Notes: generated by a model from the sequence alone, not told the origin. A stretch of 64,000 nt of DNA from Nostoc sp. UHCC 0302 (GCF_038096175.1 NZ_CP151101.1:1-64000); one strand, 5' to 3'. Positions 16,303 through 26,729 are shown, counted from the stretch's first letter. Numbers and translations are program-made.

Positions 16303-16474
16303 ACAAGATTTTGGACAACCTGTCTACTTTCTTGTGACAATATCTGGTAACAGCTTGGGAGATTCTAACTAAAAACAAGCACTTGTAAGCTTCAAGTTGT
16401 CCAATTTCTTTTTCCAAAACTGTCTATGTTTCTTTTTCAAGGCATAATTTTGTGCAAATTGTCTTAGCTGATAA

Positions 16475-19400
16475 TCAATATGTTACAAATATTTGCTCGT
16501 GATTAAGCAAAGGATTGTTATTAAAAGTTGCAATTTGCACAGCGGGAGTGGCTCCGCTCCCGTCTACATCAAACCATAAAGAGCCATCATTTGAATTGTA
16601 GATGAATCGCTCAACTGGATTCTGAGCTTTAGTACCCAAAACGAATTGATTAAAGTTAATTACCTGTCCTGATGTCAGCCCCCCACCAAAACCAGTCGCA
16701 GAAACTAGAATCAAGTCTTTCTGGGTCAAAGTGGAATTAATGATGGGATCAACAGCATGATTTAAATCTGTAAAGATAAACTGGTCAGCACTGAGACTAC
16801 CTGTCAGAACATCGCCTTCAAAATTTCCTGCTAAGGTATTATTACCTCTACCAGTGAGCGAATCGTTTTCCTGATTCTTTGATGATAGGGTGGGGGTATG
16901 GGTGGGAAGGTTGAAAACTTCGCTAGTACCATCGGAATGTACCAGCAATACTTGATTAGTTACCTGAAAACTCACATCAGCAGCTTTAATCTGCCGTCCG
17001 TCTTTCAGCTTAACCTGAGTTACGCCATGAATTATATTACCATTAACAGTTGTACGCTGATGGTCACTTGTCAGGTTAATAGAGTTAATACCTAAGCTAT
17101 CTAAAGTCTTAAACTCGCCAGCATCAGTCACGGCATCACTGTTATTGTCTACCCAAACTCCAAACTGATTCCATTTGTTGTCGAGGTTGCTAAATATCCC
17201 ATCATCGTTAAAGTCAAAAGCAGATAAACCTTCAAGATCGGTTTTTGCTCCTGGCTTATAATCAATAAATGCGATTTCGCCCCTGTGATTAATGATGTGA
17301 TCACTATTGTAATCGTAAGCTAGGATGCCGTTGCCAGAACTAACCCAGCCAGTATGGTGACGCCAGCCGTCACCAAGTATATTAAAGAAAGATTGAGAGG
17401 TATGAGCATTAGTAAGATGGAAGCCAGTCCCTAATAGATCGAGGACGATAGGGTCGCCACCACCGCCACCGCCACCACCATCGCCACCGCCACCGCCACC
17501 ACCATCGCCACCGCCACCGCCACCACCATCGCCACCGCCACCGCCACCACCATCACCACTGCTACCAGCACCAGCACCACCATCACCACTGCTACCAGCA
17601 CCAGCACTGCCATCACCACTGCTACCAGCACCAGCACTACCATCACCACTGCTACCAGCACCAGCACTGCCATCACCACTGCTACCAGTACCAGCACTAC
17701 CATCACTATCACCTGGAGCAGTGCCGGGACTGTCGCCTGGAGCAGTGCCGGGACTGTCGCCTGGAGCAGTGCCGGGACTGTCGCCTGGAGCAGTGCCAGG
17801 ACTATCGCCTGGAGCAGTGCCAGGACTATCGCCTGGAGCAGTGCCAGGACTGTCGCCTGGAGCAGTGCCGGGACTGTCGCCTGGAGCAGTGCCAGGACTG
17901 TCGCCTGGAGCAGTGCCAGGACTGTCGCCGCTAGGAGCATCGCCACCACCAGTATCATTTGGTACTGGAATAGGTAGGGACACAATGAAGGTGTGATCAG
18001 CTACTGCACCGTGTGGGTCTTTAATCTCAACAACAAATGCATCTTGAATTCCCAGTGCCGCACTTGGCGAAAAACTGAAATGCCCTATATGCTCGTCAAT
18101 GGTAGCATAACCGTACCGAGCCTGATTTTTAATCGAGAATGTTAGACTTTCGGTGGCATCGTCAATATCGTGTACAAGGATTCGTCCATTATACGGGTCA
18201 TCTTGTAGTAAAAAATTAGACTGTTGAGAGTCAGAATCAGACGGAACTTGTACTTGTACTTGATCGTATACTACACCATCAATTACAGGCGCTCGGTTTT
18301 GGTGGATAACGTTCACTGCAACTAATGTTGTGCTGGAATCTGCGTTATCATTAGTGCTTGTGTAATAGTCAAATCCGGCATCAGTACCGGAATAGTCGAT
18401 CTCTGGAACGAAGTGTACTATCCCATTTTGCAAAGCTGCTGTGCCATGACGCGTATTACCTACACCAGTGATAGTTAATTTATTAGATGAGGTAATGTCG
18501 TTTGCGAGCAAATCACCGAGAAAAATATCTACACCTAAATTTTCATATGTCGTCACGCCGTCACTATTCGGCTGAAGATTAGATAAGTCATCAACATGAT
18601 TTACCACCAGCGAAGCATGACCATCGGTACTGGTAATCAGGGTACCATTTTCAACAAGCTGAAACTGAGAACCTTGAGTATCTGCGGCGAGTTCGGGAGA
18701 AGATATCTCGCGTGTTGTATCGCTAACGTTATAACTACCAATTGTATAGTTGATTGAACTAATCCCAAGTTCTGCTAAAGTCTTGGTTTCATCTTGATCA
18801 GTAACTCCATTACTATTAGCATCGTGCCAAACCCGTAGCTGATTGTAAACTGGATCTGCTGCGGTGATTTGACTATCGGCATTAGCATCCACCCAATCTA
18901 GGCTTGCTAAACCACGAACATCTACTGCGACTTCAATATTGGAGAATAGCTCTTTGCCAGAGGTGACATCGCCATCGAAGTTCCGATCAAGTACTAAGAA
19001 ACCATCATTTTTATCTATCCAACCCGTTTGTTTGATAAAACCACTGTCATCTACATCAAAAGCAACGTTGCTGTGATCTCGATCAACTATTCCTACTCCA
19101 TCACCATTCAAATCTAAGATAATCGGTTTGAAAGACTCAGTAGTAGCATTAGAAGTTAATGCCGGAGGCAACTTGCCATTTTTGGCTGCTCGTTCTTCTT
19201 CAGTCAATCCGGCATTATAGCTACCGATTTCTGTCTGTAGCCTAGCAGTGTCTACTTCCCATTGTGGTGCGATCGCTCCGCGCTTGAAAGTGGCAATTGT
19301 ATAATCTTGACCGAGATTGGTGAAATATTGGGAGCTTCCTATTACAGCATTGGAATATCCATCGCGATCATAGTAAATATCTTTAGCTTGCCCACTAATC

Positions 19401-21475
19401 AAATCGATTTCATGTAAAATGAATGAGCCATTTCTTAGAGATAATCCTGGAATTCGATTGGCAATTAGCCCAAGTTGGAAATTTGGAGAGCTACTCTGAG
19501 CATCTGAAACTATTTTATTGAGAGCAGTAAGAAGTTGATTGGCTACATTCTGTACGGATTCATCGCCACCATGATCACCTACAATTGAAAGCCCAATTTG
19601 GTTACCTTGCCAAATAAAATTGCTATCACCCCAAGGCTCTGGTGGATCGCTGAAGAGATCGACTATAATTTCAACAATTTCCACCCCGATAACAAATGGT
19701 TGAAATGCAGGGATGAGAGACAGGACACCAAGAGCAGCATTGAAATAATCTTCGTGATAGAGACTATTAAAGATACTAATATAAGGTATGGTCTTGTCAA
19801 CATCATCTGCAAAGTTCCAGAAATCAATATTATCAGCCAGTGCTGCAATACCATCACCTCCATACTGAGCTATCAAGTATTCTTTATATAGATTAGCTGC
19901 ATAAGAAACAATTTGTGTACCCGTGGTAATTGCAGCTACTTTATCGCCATTGCGGAGCAAATTTTCCAGATTGATGAGATTGATAATTGCACCACTAGCC
20001 GCAGAAGCACCTATTAGAAGTGCATTGTCGGGGGAAAGTTTGGTAGCTATACTCAGTCCAGAAATTGCTATGGATGTAGGTTGTCCATTCTGGATTGCTT
20101 TAATAAAATTGAGAGAATCAAGTGTAGTTGTCAACGACTGTCCAGGTAGTTGATATTGGCGGGGATTAGAGGGATCGGTAATATCTGTTGAGGTAAAAGT
20201 AATGCTGTAAGTCGAGCCATCGTCTCGCTCAACAGTTTGCTCACTTACCTGACCTAAAGCATTATATTCGACCGAGTAACTATTCCACTCTTCACTATTA
20301 TCAGTATCATAAACTACATCTGTAACAGTGTTGTCATTCAAGGTAAGAAGTACTTTTTGTGGTCTATCTTCTACATCAAACGATAGGTTGATAGTTGACC
20401 AATCTTCAATTTCAGAAGTGTCTGTAAAAGCAAATGTGGTGCTTCCATCAGGATTATCAATGATAGTTGGCTCAAGACTCGATATCTTTCCTCCATGCTG
20501 AAGGCGAATATCTCGAATTTGATTAAGCCTATTTGCCGTATCTGGATCTGCTTCGATAGTAAAAGAAGGTAGTATGTCTGAACTTATGGGCTGTAAAAAC
20601 CACTTTTGCTCAGATGGGCTATAAAACCAACCATTTACCAAATTAGGATTTCCAGTATAATTTCCAGATAACCAGCGTGTAAAAATTTCTTGTTTGACAG
20701 ATAAAGGAGCTTCTGCACCCACTGCTGTTTCGAGCGCTTCCCAAAATGGGGTTTTACTACGAGCATCAGAGATCGCTTTGCTATTGAGTGTCAGAAATTT
20801 TTCATATTCATTCGGGTCTTGTAAAATTGTTTGGCCAACTGTGCGGCCATCAGATAGCGGAGCGTTCCAATAGTAAAATGCTCCTCCCCAACCACCTATT
20901 GTTTGCCCACCGACTGCGAGCGAGTTTTCGATATCTCTACTCAGCATTAAACCAAATTCTGGAATTCCGCTTTGGGCAACAATATCAGATAAAACTGCCC
21001 TGGCAATACTGTCGGATATGGCTTGAATGTTTTCAGGTGACTTGCCGTCATAAATTAATCCATTAGCTGTTACTGAACGAATATAAATATTACCGGAACT
21101 GTTGGGATCGTTAGAATTGATTTCTGGTGCTTTGCTGAACCAATATTGTGTTTTATCACTAACATTAGAATTGTCTTTGATAATTTTATAAATGTAACGG
21201 TATCCTTCTGGAAAGTTCGTTGTTAAATTATTTGTAATCTGCTTTAATTCTGCAATCTGCGTGTCAGCCAGAGAAATTTGATTTTTTGGTGTTGAATTAG
21301 CGTCAATATTAGGTTGTGCAGAAACACTAGGGGAAGAAGTATTAATACTTTCTAAAGAATTATTGTTGATGGCTGATGTAGAAGTATCATTACTAGATTC
21401 TGGTAACTGAGTATTGCTACTATCATTGAGGACTAAGCCAGAATCATCAATATAAGTTGGAGAATTTAACACCAT
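16475..21475 (-). CDS. Giant calcium-binding, RTX-type secreted repeat protein
   Basis: A 1666-residue protein, probably exported by a type I secretion system because it lacks an N-terminal signal and ends in an RTX-like region (residues about 1530-1666). Residues about 1-300 are of unknown type, and about 480-610 is a hydrophobic helical part. EF-hand-like calcium loops follow at about 785-900 (DLNGDGVGIVD, DRNFDGDVTSGKELF, DANSNGVTDQDE). A cadherin-like/tandem-95 region is at about 965-1130. A Pro-Gly-Ser linker of nine GDSPGTAP units lies at about 1183-1254, followed by GSSGDGSAGA and Gly-rich runs. A second set of calcium loops comes next (DYNSDHIINHRGE, DFNDDGIFSN, DNNSDAVTDAGE). It is probably an adhesin or a toxin-like exoprotein. 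No secretion ABC transporter is present in the window. Confidence 0.8.
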   Translation of the reverse strand: MVLNSPTYIDDSGLVLNDSSNTQLPESSNDTSTSAINNNSLESINTSSPSVSAQPNIDANSTPKNQISLADTQIAELKQITNNLTTNFPEGYRYIYKIIKDNSNVSDKTQYWFSKAPEINSNDPNSSGNIYIRSVTANGLIYDGKSPENIQAISDSIARAVLSDIVAQSGIPEFGLMLSRDIENSLAVGGQTIGGWGGAFYYWNAPLSDGRTVGQTILQDPNEYEKFLTLNSKAISDARSKTPFWEALETAVGAEAPLSVKQEIFTRWLSGNYTGNPNLVNGWFYSPSEQKWFLQPISSDILPSFTIEADPDTANRLNQIRDIRLQHGGKISSLEPTIIDNPDGSTTFAFTDTSEIEDWSTINLSFDVEDRPQKVLLTLNDNTVTDVVYDTDNSEEWNSYSVEYNALGQVSEQTVERDDGSTYSITFTSTDITDPSNPRQYQLPGQSLTTTLDSLNFIKAIQNGQPTSIAISGLSIATKLSPDNALLIGASAASGAIINLINLENLLRNGDKVAAITTGTQIVSYAANLYKEYLIAQYGGDGIAALADNIDFWNFADDVDKTIPYISIFNSLYHEDYFNAALGVLSLIPAFQPFVIGVEIVEIIVDLFSDPPEPWGDSNFIWQGNQIGLSIVGDHGGDESVQNVANQLLTALNKIVSDAQSSSPNFQLGLIANRIPGLSLRNGSFILHEIDLISGQAKDIYYDRDGYSNAVIGSSQYFTNLGQDYTIATFKRGAIAPQWEVDTARLQTEIGSYNAGLTEEERAAKNGKLPPALTSNATTESFKPIILDLNGDGVGIVDRDHSNVAFDVDDSGFIKQTGWIDKNDGFLVLDRNFDGDVTSGKELFSNIEVAVDVRGLASLDWVDANADSQITAADPVYNQLRVWHDANSNGVTDQDETKTLAELGISSINYTIGSYNVSDTTREISSPELAADTQGSQFQLVENGTLITSTDGHASLVVNHVDDLSNLQPNSDGVTTYENLGVDIFLGDLLANDITSSNKLTITGVGNTRHGTAALQNGIVHFVPEIDYSGTDAGFDYYTSTNDNADSSTTLVAVNVIHQNRAPVIDGVVYDQVQVQVPSDSDSQQSNFLLQDDPYNGRILVHDIDDATESLTFSIKNQARYGYATIDEHIGHFSFSPSAALGIQDAFVVEIKDPHGAVADHTFIVSLPIPVPNDTGGGDAPSGDSPGTAPGDSPGTAPGDSPGTAPGDSPGTAPGDSPGTAPGDSPGTAPGDSPGTAPGDSPGTAPGDSPGTAPGDSDGSAGTGSSGDGSAGAGSSGDGSAGAGSSGDGSAGAGSSGDGGAGAGSSGDGGGGGGGDGGGGGGGDGGGGGGGDGGGGGGGGDPIVLDLLGTGFHLTNAHTSQSFFNILGDGWRHHTGWVSSGNGILAYDYNSDHIINHRGEIAFIDYKPGAKTDLEGLSAFDFNDDGIFSNLDNKWNQFGVWVDNNSDAVTDAGEFKTLDSLGINSINLTSDHQRTTVNGNIIHGVTQVKLKDGRQIKAADVSFQVTNQVLLVHSDGTSEVFNLPTHTPTLSSKNQENDSLTGRGNNTLAGNFEGDVLTGSLSADQFIFTDLNHAVDPIINSTLTQKDLILVSATGFGGGLTSGQVINFNQFVLGTKAQNPVERFIYNSNDGSLWFDVDGSGATPAVQIATFNNNPLLNHEQIFVTY
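17451..17927. repeat. In-gene minisatellites (GGTGGC-type run and 24-bp unit x 9)
   Basis: From about 17712 to 17927 a 24-base unit (CTGGAGCAGTGCCGGGACTGTCGC and variants) is repeated nine times. Before it there are 30-base units encoding GSSGDGSAGA and, at 17451-17550, a CCACCGCCA-type run encoding poly-Gly/Asp. Units differ by one or two silent or near-silent bases, a pattern of slippage-driven expansion. The antisense frames through the array are open only because of the repeat and are not genes. Confidence 0.95.
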
Positions 21476-21967
21476 AGGTTACTAGGATTAACTTAATAAT
21501 TTAATCAAACTATATAATACTTACGGCTAAAATGTTTTATTAATTTTAAAATAAAATTAAGTTTTATAAAGTTACATCTGAATTTGGGTTTTGTACAAAC
21601 GTAAGCTTTTGAAATAGGCGTTTTTTACTCCTGCAACGTAGAAATAAACACATTTAAGCTAAGCCAAAAATTTTGGCTGTTTACCGCTTAGTAAGAATTC
21701 AGGTGAACAAAGAAGAATAAACGAAGACAAGCAATTTTATGACCAATGTATACCCGTAAAGCCAACGCAAAGAAGTCGATAAGAGAACGCCTCAGTTAGA
21801 CAAGTTTACACAACAATTAGTAGGCTTGCAGTATCGAATATTAATTTTTTCTCGCGCTATTTTGGAAAAATAACATTAGTTATAGCAGTTCTCAAGAGCA
21901 AAGGATTTTCAATATATAGCGCTATATTCTTGAAAAGAATATTACCCTTACGGGTAATACGTATTTC
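21476..21967. other. AT-rich intergenic region upstream of the giant gene
   Basis: No gene is seen. It holds a 14-bp palindrome ATATAGCGCTATAT (about 21914-21927) and a small hairpin TATTACCC-TTAC-GGGTAATA (21940-21959), directly before the point where duplication A begins. The leader of the giant protein gene lies at the left side. Confidence 0.5.
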
Positions 21968-22245
21968 CTTTTTACGCATCGGTGGAACAGCGGGACAACC
22001 CTAGCTACCGAGGTAAACCGTTAGTAGTCGGTGGCAGCCCGAATCAGCGAGGCGTAGTTGCAGCTGCTAGTTATGAAGCTCGGAAGTTTGGTATTCACTC
22101 AGCAATGCCTTCTCCTGTCGGAGACCAAGGCGAACAATAACTGCGATAAGCAAAGCTTAAGCCTTCTCCAAAGGAGACGCTAGCGCGAACGGCTATCGCT
22201 AAATGTCCTGGACTAATCCTTGTAAGGTCGAAATTCGATGTCTAA
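21968..22245 (+). pseudogene. dinB: dinB N-terminal remnant, copy 2 (start missing)
   Basis: It begins inside the dinB reading frame at the codons for YASVEQRD and then follows copy 1 almost base for base, including the 78-base dispersed-repeat insert with its stop and the end after KFDV. The first 24 codons of copy 1 are absent and replaced by unrelated sequence ending in ATACGTATTTCC. The insertion therefore predates the duplication. Confidence 0.8.
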
Positions 22246-22686
22246 GGTCGCAAAATTTTCTCCCACCAGTCCAGCATTGCTTGTTATCTTTAGCACCCGA
22301 TTTCAATTACTGTACTGTATTTGCTGTGCTGCTTCTTAAACCCTTCGCAGCAAGTCTTTCAAGGCTTAACGGTAAAAGTCAGAATCAGGTAGAATTTCCA
22401 TGTATTACTACATGAAATTGTGATTATTCTCAAAAATCAGATAAATTTTCAGCTTATCTTGGAATGAAAATCTGATTCCGGATTGTGGCTCATAAAGTTG
22501 AGCAGACTTGACCAACTATCAAAATAAAGATAACGAGTTGAAGCTCATTTATCAAGTAAAAATTAAGAGCCAAAATTGCCATAAATACCTCTGAGGATTC
22601 ATGAAAATTGTAATAAGCTTGCCATAAATTGAGGGATAAATTCTCCTCTAGACTTGTGGTATAAATTTTAAACGGATAAAATCATT

Positions 22687-23379
22687 ATGAATAATGTAAT
22701 TAACTACAATAATGATAAAGGACTCCTCGCCTACATAGAATTTTTAACTGCTAGTAGCCTAAAACCCATAAATGGTAATACTGATCTAGTATTTGAGTTT
22801 GAGGATGCTCTTGATCAAACAGAAATGGCACAGTTAGCAGTTGATGAACTAAAAAAAATTCCAGAAGTAAACGCTTTATTTCAAGAACGCTGGCTGCCTG
22901 CACCTTTGAATTTAGATGATTTAGCCAAACTCCCAGAAGGAACTTTAGGGCAGATTTACGCCACAGAGATGAAAGCTAGAGGTTTCGATCCTTATTTTTA
23001 CAAACAAGTTCCGGTAGTTGATGATATTTCCTATCTCAAAATGCTGTGGCGTTCTACCCATGATATTTATCATGTAGTCACTGGATTAGATACTGATGGT
23101 ATTGGAGAAATTGGACTACAAGCATTTGTCTTAGCTCAGACTCGAATTCCAATTAGTGTGATGTTAGTAAGTTTTAGTATGGTCAAAATCAGTCTCTATC
23201 AACCAACAAAGTTCAATGATTTAATGATAGAAATAGCTCGTGGCTATAAGCTTGGTTCTCAGACTCCTGGTAAACTAATAGCCCAAAAGTGGGATCAATT
23301 TTGGAATGTACAGATGAGCGAAGTTCGTGCGAGTTTAGGAATGAGAGCCATAGACCATGATTTAGCTGCAATTGCCTAG
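22687..23379 (+). CDS. Coq4-family protein, copy 2
   Basis: The 230-residue product is identical to that of 3647-4339, with the same HDxxHx11E metal site (H125, D126, H129, E141), and the DNA also appears identical. Two identical copies 19 kb apart give either a dosage effect or, more likely, recent duplication or gene conversion. Function as for copy 1: Coq4 family, substrate in cyanobacteria unknown. The flanks repeat those of copy 1. Confidence 0.85.
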   Translation: MNNVINYNNDKGLLAYIEFLTASSLKPINGNTDLVFEFEDALDQTEMAQLAVDELKKIPEVNALFQERWLPAPLNLDDLAKLPEGTLGQIYATEMKARGFDPYFYKQVPVVDDISYLKMLWRSTHDIYHVVTGLDTDGIGEIGLQAFVLAQTRIPISVMLVSFSMVKISLYQPTKFNDLMIEIARGYKLGSQTPGKLIAQKWDQFWNVQMSEVRASLGMRAIDHDLAAIA

Positions 23380-23818
23380 CAAATACTTCACCACAGCGAA
23401 AATGCTGTTTGAGTCAGTTGGGCTATGAAAATCGTAGTATCAGGTTGTAAGGAATTGCCCAGATTTAATAATGCAAAACAAGCGAGACGCTTCTCTACGA
23501 GACGCTTCTCTACGAGACGCTTCGCGAACGCGAACGCGAACGCGAATGCGAATGGCATCGCGTTGTTTAGGCAGTGAAAGCATATTTCTGTTTTTAGTAA
23601 TTATTTATACTATATAAATACAAATGCTTTCCCAAAAATTTAAGGCGCACCTTCATTTGAACTTACTACGTTTTTGCTACAAAAAACTGTCATCAAGCTT
23701 GCTGTGTATAGATGAAAACTTACTACATATTATTATTTTACATAGGATAAATAAAAATTATAGCTCTACTGTTTGTTAGAGCTAATTACTTAATTTTAGT
23801 GTGTAATTTAATTTCGAC

Positions 23819-24112
23819 TCATCTGCAAAAGTCATCCACGCGGATATCGCGCCAGACATCAGACACTTGCCAGCCAGAGTTGCCCACAGAGCGCAGAGGA
23901 CGATATTCGGGGATGTATGCAGCAGATTCAGGTAGTTCAATGTATGCGGGTGATGTGGGTTCTTCAACTACTGGTTCTAACTCAGCTAGAGGTTGAGGAA
24001 CTTGAATTTCAGGTTGAACAATTTCGTCTTCTGGTGGTGGTATTACTTCTGTTCGCTTACGCACTGGTTTTTCAATTTTTTTGATGAGTCGGCGCATTTC
24101 TATAGAATTCAT
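23819..24112 (-). CDS. Conserved small acidic/proline-rich protein, copy 2
   Basis: A 97-residue paralogue of the gene at 4779-5072, starting at MNSIEMRRLIKK and ending SDVWRDIRVDDFCR. The Pro/Glu-rich centre has changed (PQPLAELEPVVEEPTSPAYI) while both ends are kept and no frame damage has occurred. That argues for a functional gene. There is no recognised domain. It is divergent from the 24405 gene with the same palindrome between them. Confidence 0.6.
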   Translation of the reverse strand: MNSIEMRRLIKKIEKPVRKRTEVIPPPEDEIVQPEIQVPQPLAELEPVVEEPTSPAYIELPESAAYIPEYRPLRSVGNSGWQVSDVWRDIRVDDFCR

Positions 24113-24288
24113 TCGGGTTACACAAGGTAGGATATCCCAGAATACAGTAAGTTAGAACCAAATCCTCGCACATCTTGCCGTTTGTTGTATGGGTGCAGAT
24201 TACTAGCAAGGGAACGTGTAAGTCTAGCCTGTTGTAGATATAGGTTTAACTATAGCTATGAAGTTGTCTACTCCCATATTGACAAATA

Positions 24289-24311
24289 TTTGCCGACCAC
24301 TGGTCGGCAAA
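24289..24311. promoter_or_regulatory. Perfect 23-bp palindrome between divergent genes, copy 2
   Basis: Identical to the palindrome at 5253-5275 (arms TTTGCCGACCA and TGGTCGGCAAA). It is preserved although nearby bases differ between the two blocks, for example GTAGATGTAGCTT against GTAGATATAGGTT just upstream. Confidence 0.55.
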
Positions 24312-24404
24312 AAGATAATGAAAGTGAAAGCTTGCGGGTTGACCTTTGTGCCTTACTCTGTGATGTGTAAGTAGTAAATGAAAATGTCTTTATGAGAATT
24401 GCCC

Positions 24405-24743
24405 ATGAGCCAGTCAAAAGATAAAAACAAGAGTCTGTCTGTAAAGTCAAGTAACCCAAAGAGTAAGAGAAGAGAGATAATTTTAAGGTCTAGAAGTCAA
24501 GAAATTATACAGGTTATAGCATTTCTTCAGCCTCTGGGTTTTCTAGAGAATACTGATTACACTTTTAGCTTATCGGGCAACATTCATCTGGTGACGAATG
24601 CCAGTATAGAAAAATTCTTGCTGCATCAATGTGCATTAATATGGCAGAAATCGGGGATAGTGAACTGGGCAGGGTCTGCACCTACAAAGAAACGTCAGAA
24701 AAGCCTAGAAGACTTTGAACAGGAAATTCGATTTGGCGAGTAA
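24405..24743 (+). CDS. Conserved hypothetical protein, copy 2 (altered C-terminus)
   Basis: A 112-residue paralogue of the 5369 gene from the ATG at 24405. It is identical at most positions but has a changed patch (SIEKFLLHQCALIWQ versus SIEQFKLHQRALMWQ) and stops right after EIRFGE where the duplication ends. The shorter C-terminus may be close to the ancestral end. Function unknown. Confidence 0.55.
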   Translation: MSQSKDKNKSLSVKSSNPKSKRREIILRSRSQEIIQVIAFLQPLGFLENTDYTFSLSGNIHLVTNASIEKFLLHQCALIWQKSGIVNWAGSAPTKKRQKSLEDFEQEIRFGE

Positions 24744-24982
24744 GCTTGCTCCGTATTCACTTAGGAATTTGTGTGAAAACGGGAAGTTGATTTGCTCTTA
24801 CAGCGCGATGCTAAAGGCGGGTGGGTACGCCGTCACTTTTGTTGTCCCAAAGACGAATGGCACGCTTGAAAAGCAGAAATGCTTATGAGCAAGCACTTTA
24901 TAATTGTTTACGTAATTCATTCCGGGGTTTTGTCATCAAGGGGTAAGCTTTCGGCATTGAGGCGCTTTGTGTGAGTTGCTGA

Positions 24983-25981
24983 CTATTTGTGCGCTCCTTG
25001 AGGTATATTTAGTTGAGGTTTAGCTTTGAGAACTCGGCGCAAATCTCGCCAGACTTGAGTAGCAGCTAATGCTCCATCTGCTGCGGCAATTACAACTTGA
25101 TTTAATCCAACCTTGAGATCACCAATCGCAAAGATACGGGGATGTGAAGTCCTTGCCATCTTATCAGTGACTAAGTTTCCACCCTGCTTTTCCAGATTGA
25201 ATTTATCCAGATAATCAGCGTGATACTTCGACCCCATTGAAATTAATCCAGCCTCTAGCCCGATGACAGTGCCATCTTCGAGTTCCACACCGTTTATGTG
25301 ATGGTCTTCACCCAGGAATTGCTTAATCGGCATTTCGACGACTTGATAGCCATGCCCCTGTAATTTCTGCCGTAACTCCTGGCTAATCTCAAAAAATCCT
25401 TGGGTGAACAAGGTGATGTGGGGAGTAAACCAACCTAATGAAAAAATCACTTCTGCGTTGCTCTCGGTGTTAGCAAATACTCCGACTTGTTTATCTGCCA
25501 TTTCATAGCCATCACAAATCAGACAGACGTGTAGGTTATACCCAGCATAGTCATATACATTTCGCATATTGTCTAAGTTGGGTAAGTAATCAATGATGCC
25601 ACTAGCAGCAATTAAGTACTTAGTGCGAAATGTTTGAAAAATACTGTCTTGCCGACCGATTTTGACCTTGACTACAAAGGTTTCGCCCTCATCCACAATG
25701 TGCTCGACAACACCATCGAGCATATCCCCACCCAAGGAAAGATAGTGTTCTTTGCCTTGTCGCAGAAGCGAGCGCCCTGGTGTATCAGGTGGCAAGCCAA
25801 GATAGTTGTGCAGTTCTTGCATCCAGAAGGAACGGGCTTTGCCTTTGTCAATAATTAAACTGGACAGAAGGTACCGTTGTAGATAAATCCCAGCAGATAA
25901 ACCGCCTGCTCCACCACCAACTACAATCACATCATAGATATGCTCTGTACGTTCAGCTAGATTTTGCTTTGTTAGTTTCAT
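24983..25981 (-). CDS. FAD-dependent pyridine nucleotide-disulfide oxidoreductase (thioredoxin-reductase-like)
   Basis: A 332-residue soluble flavoenzyme. The N-terminal FAD-binding Rossmann motif is VVGGGAGGLSAG at residues 21-32. The second FAD contact, IFAIGDLKVGLNQVVIAAADG, is near residue 290. A redox-active CxxC occurs at Cys153/Cys156 (HVCLICDGYE), the position of the CATCDG motif of thioredoxin reductases, so a disulfide-reducing or electron-transfer role is likely. The expected GxGxxA NADPH site is weak (VGVFANTESNAE), so the electron donor is uncertain. The Met start at 25981 is supported by the conserved lead into the FAD motif. No thioredoxin gene is adjacent, and the gene seems monocistronic. 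Confidence 0.85.
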   Translation of the reverse strand: MKLTKQNLAERTEHIYDVIVVGGGAGGLSAGIYLQRYLLSSLIIDKGKARSFWMQELHNYLGLPPDTPGRSLLRQGKEHYLSLGGDMLDGVVEHIVDEGETFVVKVKIGRQDSIFQTFRTKYLIAASGIIDYLPNLDNMRNVYDYAGYNLHVCLICDGYEMADKQVGVFANTESNAEVIFSLGWFTPHITLFTQGFFEISQELRQKLQGHGYQVVEMPIKQFLGEDHHINGVELEDGTVIGLEAGLISMGSKYHADYLDKFNLEKQGGNLVTDKMARTSHPRIFAIGDLKVGLNQVVIAAADGALAATQVWRDLRRVLKAKPQLNIPQGAHK

Positions 25982-26496
25982 AACATTCTCCGGGATGTGT
26001 GAGCGTAACTAAAAATGAGCTTGTCTACAATTAAAGTTAGAAGCCAGCAATCTAATATCTACTTAGTTAATCACCTTACTCAGACGAGTAGTCATCTGAG
26101 TTTGTTATGCTTTGGTAAACAAACCTATCCATGCGTAGAAGTTGTTGTTCAGGCACAAGCCTAACCTCTGAGTGAGTATCTTCAATATAGGGGAGTGCCA
26201 AGAAAGTGTCTTCATTCTGTCAGCTTACCTAATTGGGCGATATAAAGATAGCACTCACGATTAGAAACAGCAAAAGTGAAATTGCTAAATTCACCAATTC
26301 TGGCTTCTGACTTCTTCAATTAGAGTGAGCGCTGTAATTGAATAAGTTTCAAACATATTCTATTGCCTCAAGACTTTTTAGGAATACTCCTGAAAAGCTT
26401 GCCTAGAGCATTCTTTGAGGTTTTGAAAGTACTTCTGTAAGAAATACACTGTTCTACCTCTAAAACCAAAAAGTTAGGAAAAGCAGTGAATTCCTT
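25982..26496. other. Gene-free stretch
   Basis: These 515 bases contain no open frame with recognisable protein features and no clear hairpin. The promoter of the oxidoreductase gene should lie in the first 100 bases. Confidence 0.5.
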
Positions 26497-26729
26497 TTAC
26501 GCTGCTTGAGACTGGTTCAACTGCTGCAACCCTCATGATAATTCTCTCCCTCTGGTTAGCACTCACTTTGACACTAGCGACCTTCAGCGTTTGCCTGGGA
26601 AATATCTCTCGTAAATCCGCCAGCCGGAGCGAAATTCTCACACGCTTCCAGACACTCAACGATGTAGTCGATTGAGTCGATGGCTAACGATTCCTTCGTC
26701 GCGTCTAAGGTACAGATATGGTGGTTCAT
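26497..26729 (-). pseudogene. Frameshifted small gene, copy inside the 385-bp repeat
   Basis: An ATG at 26729 opens MNHHICTLDATKESLAIDSI and continues for about 50 codons to a stop. A second frame carries TLKVASVKVSANQRERIIM, and a third frame ends LQQLNQSQAA with a TAA at 26497-26499. The same ending occurs in frame at 13171, which shows that these pieces were once one protein of roughly 75 residues. At least two frameshifts are needed. The family is not recognised. The identical copy is at 31231-31463, and a start-codon fragment (MNHRIYDLDATKEYL) is at 35797-35843. Confidence 0.6.

Larger units (their letters stand above)
21968..24739. repeat. Segmental duplication A, copy 2 (coq4 block)
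   Basis: This is a direct repeat of 2930-5703. The left edge lies in dinB and the right edge lies inside the small plus-strand gene after the codons for EIRFG. Identity is near complete up to about 23570 and visibly lower from about 23610 to 24260, then higher again. Confidence 0.9.

Noticed and set aside
17431-17996. Repetitive open frames (Ala-Leu-Leu-Gln and Pro-Gly-Leu-Ser repeats) in other frames of the giant gene
   Set aside because: They are frame shadows of the 24-bp and Gly-rich minisatellites.
22203-22415. 70-codon frame downstream of dinB copy 2
   Set aside because: It overlaps the dinB remnant in another frame, and the corresponding frame in copy 1 has no protein features.
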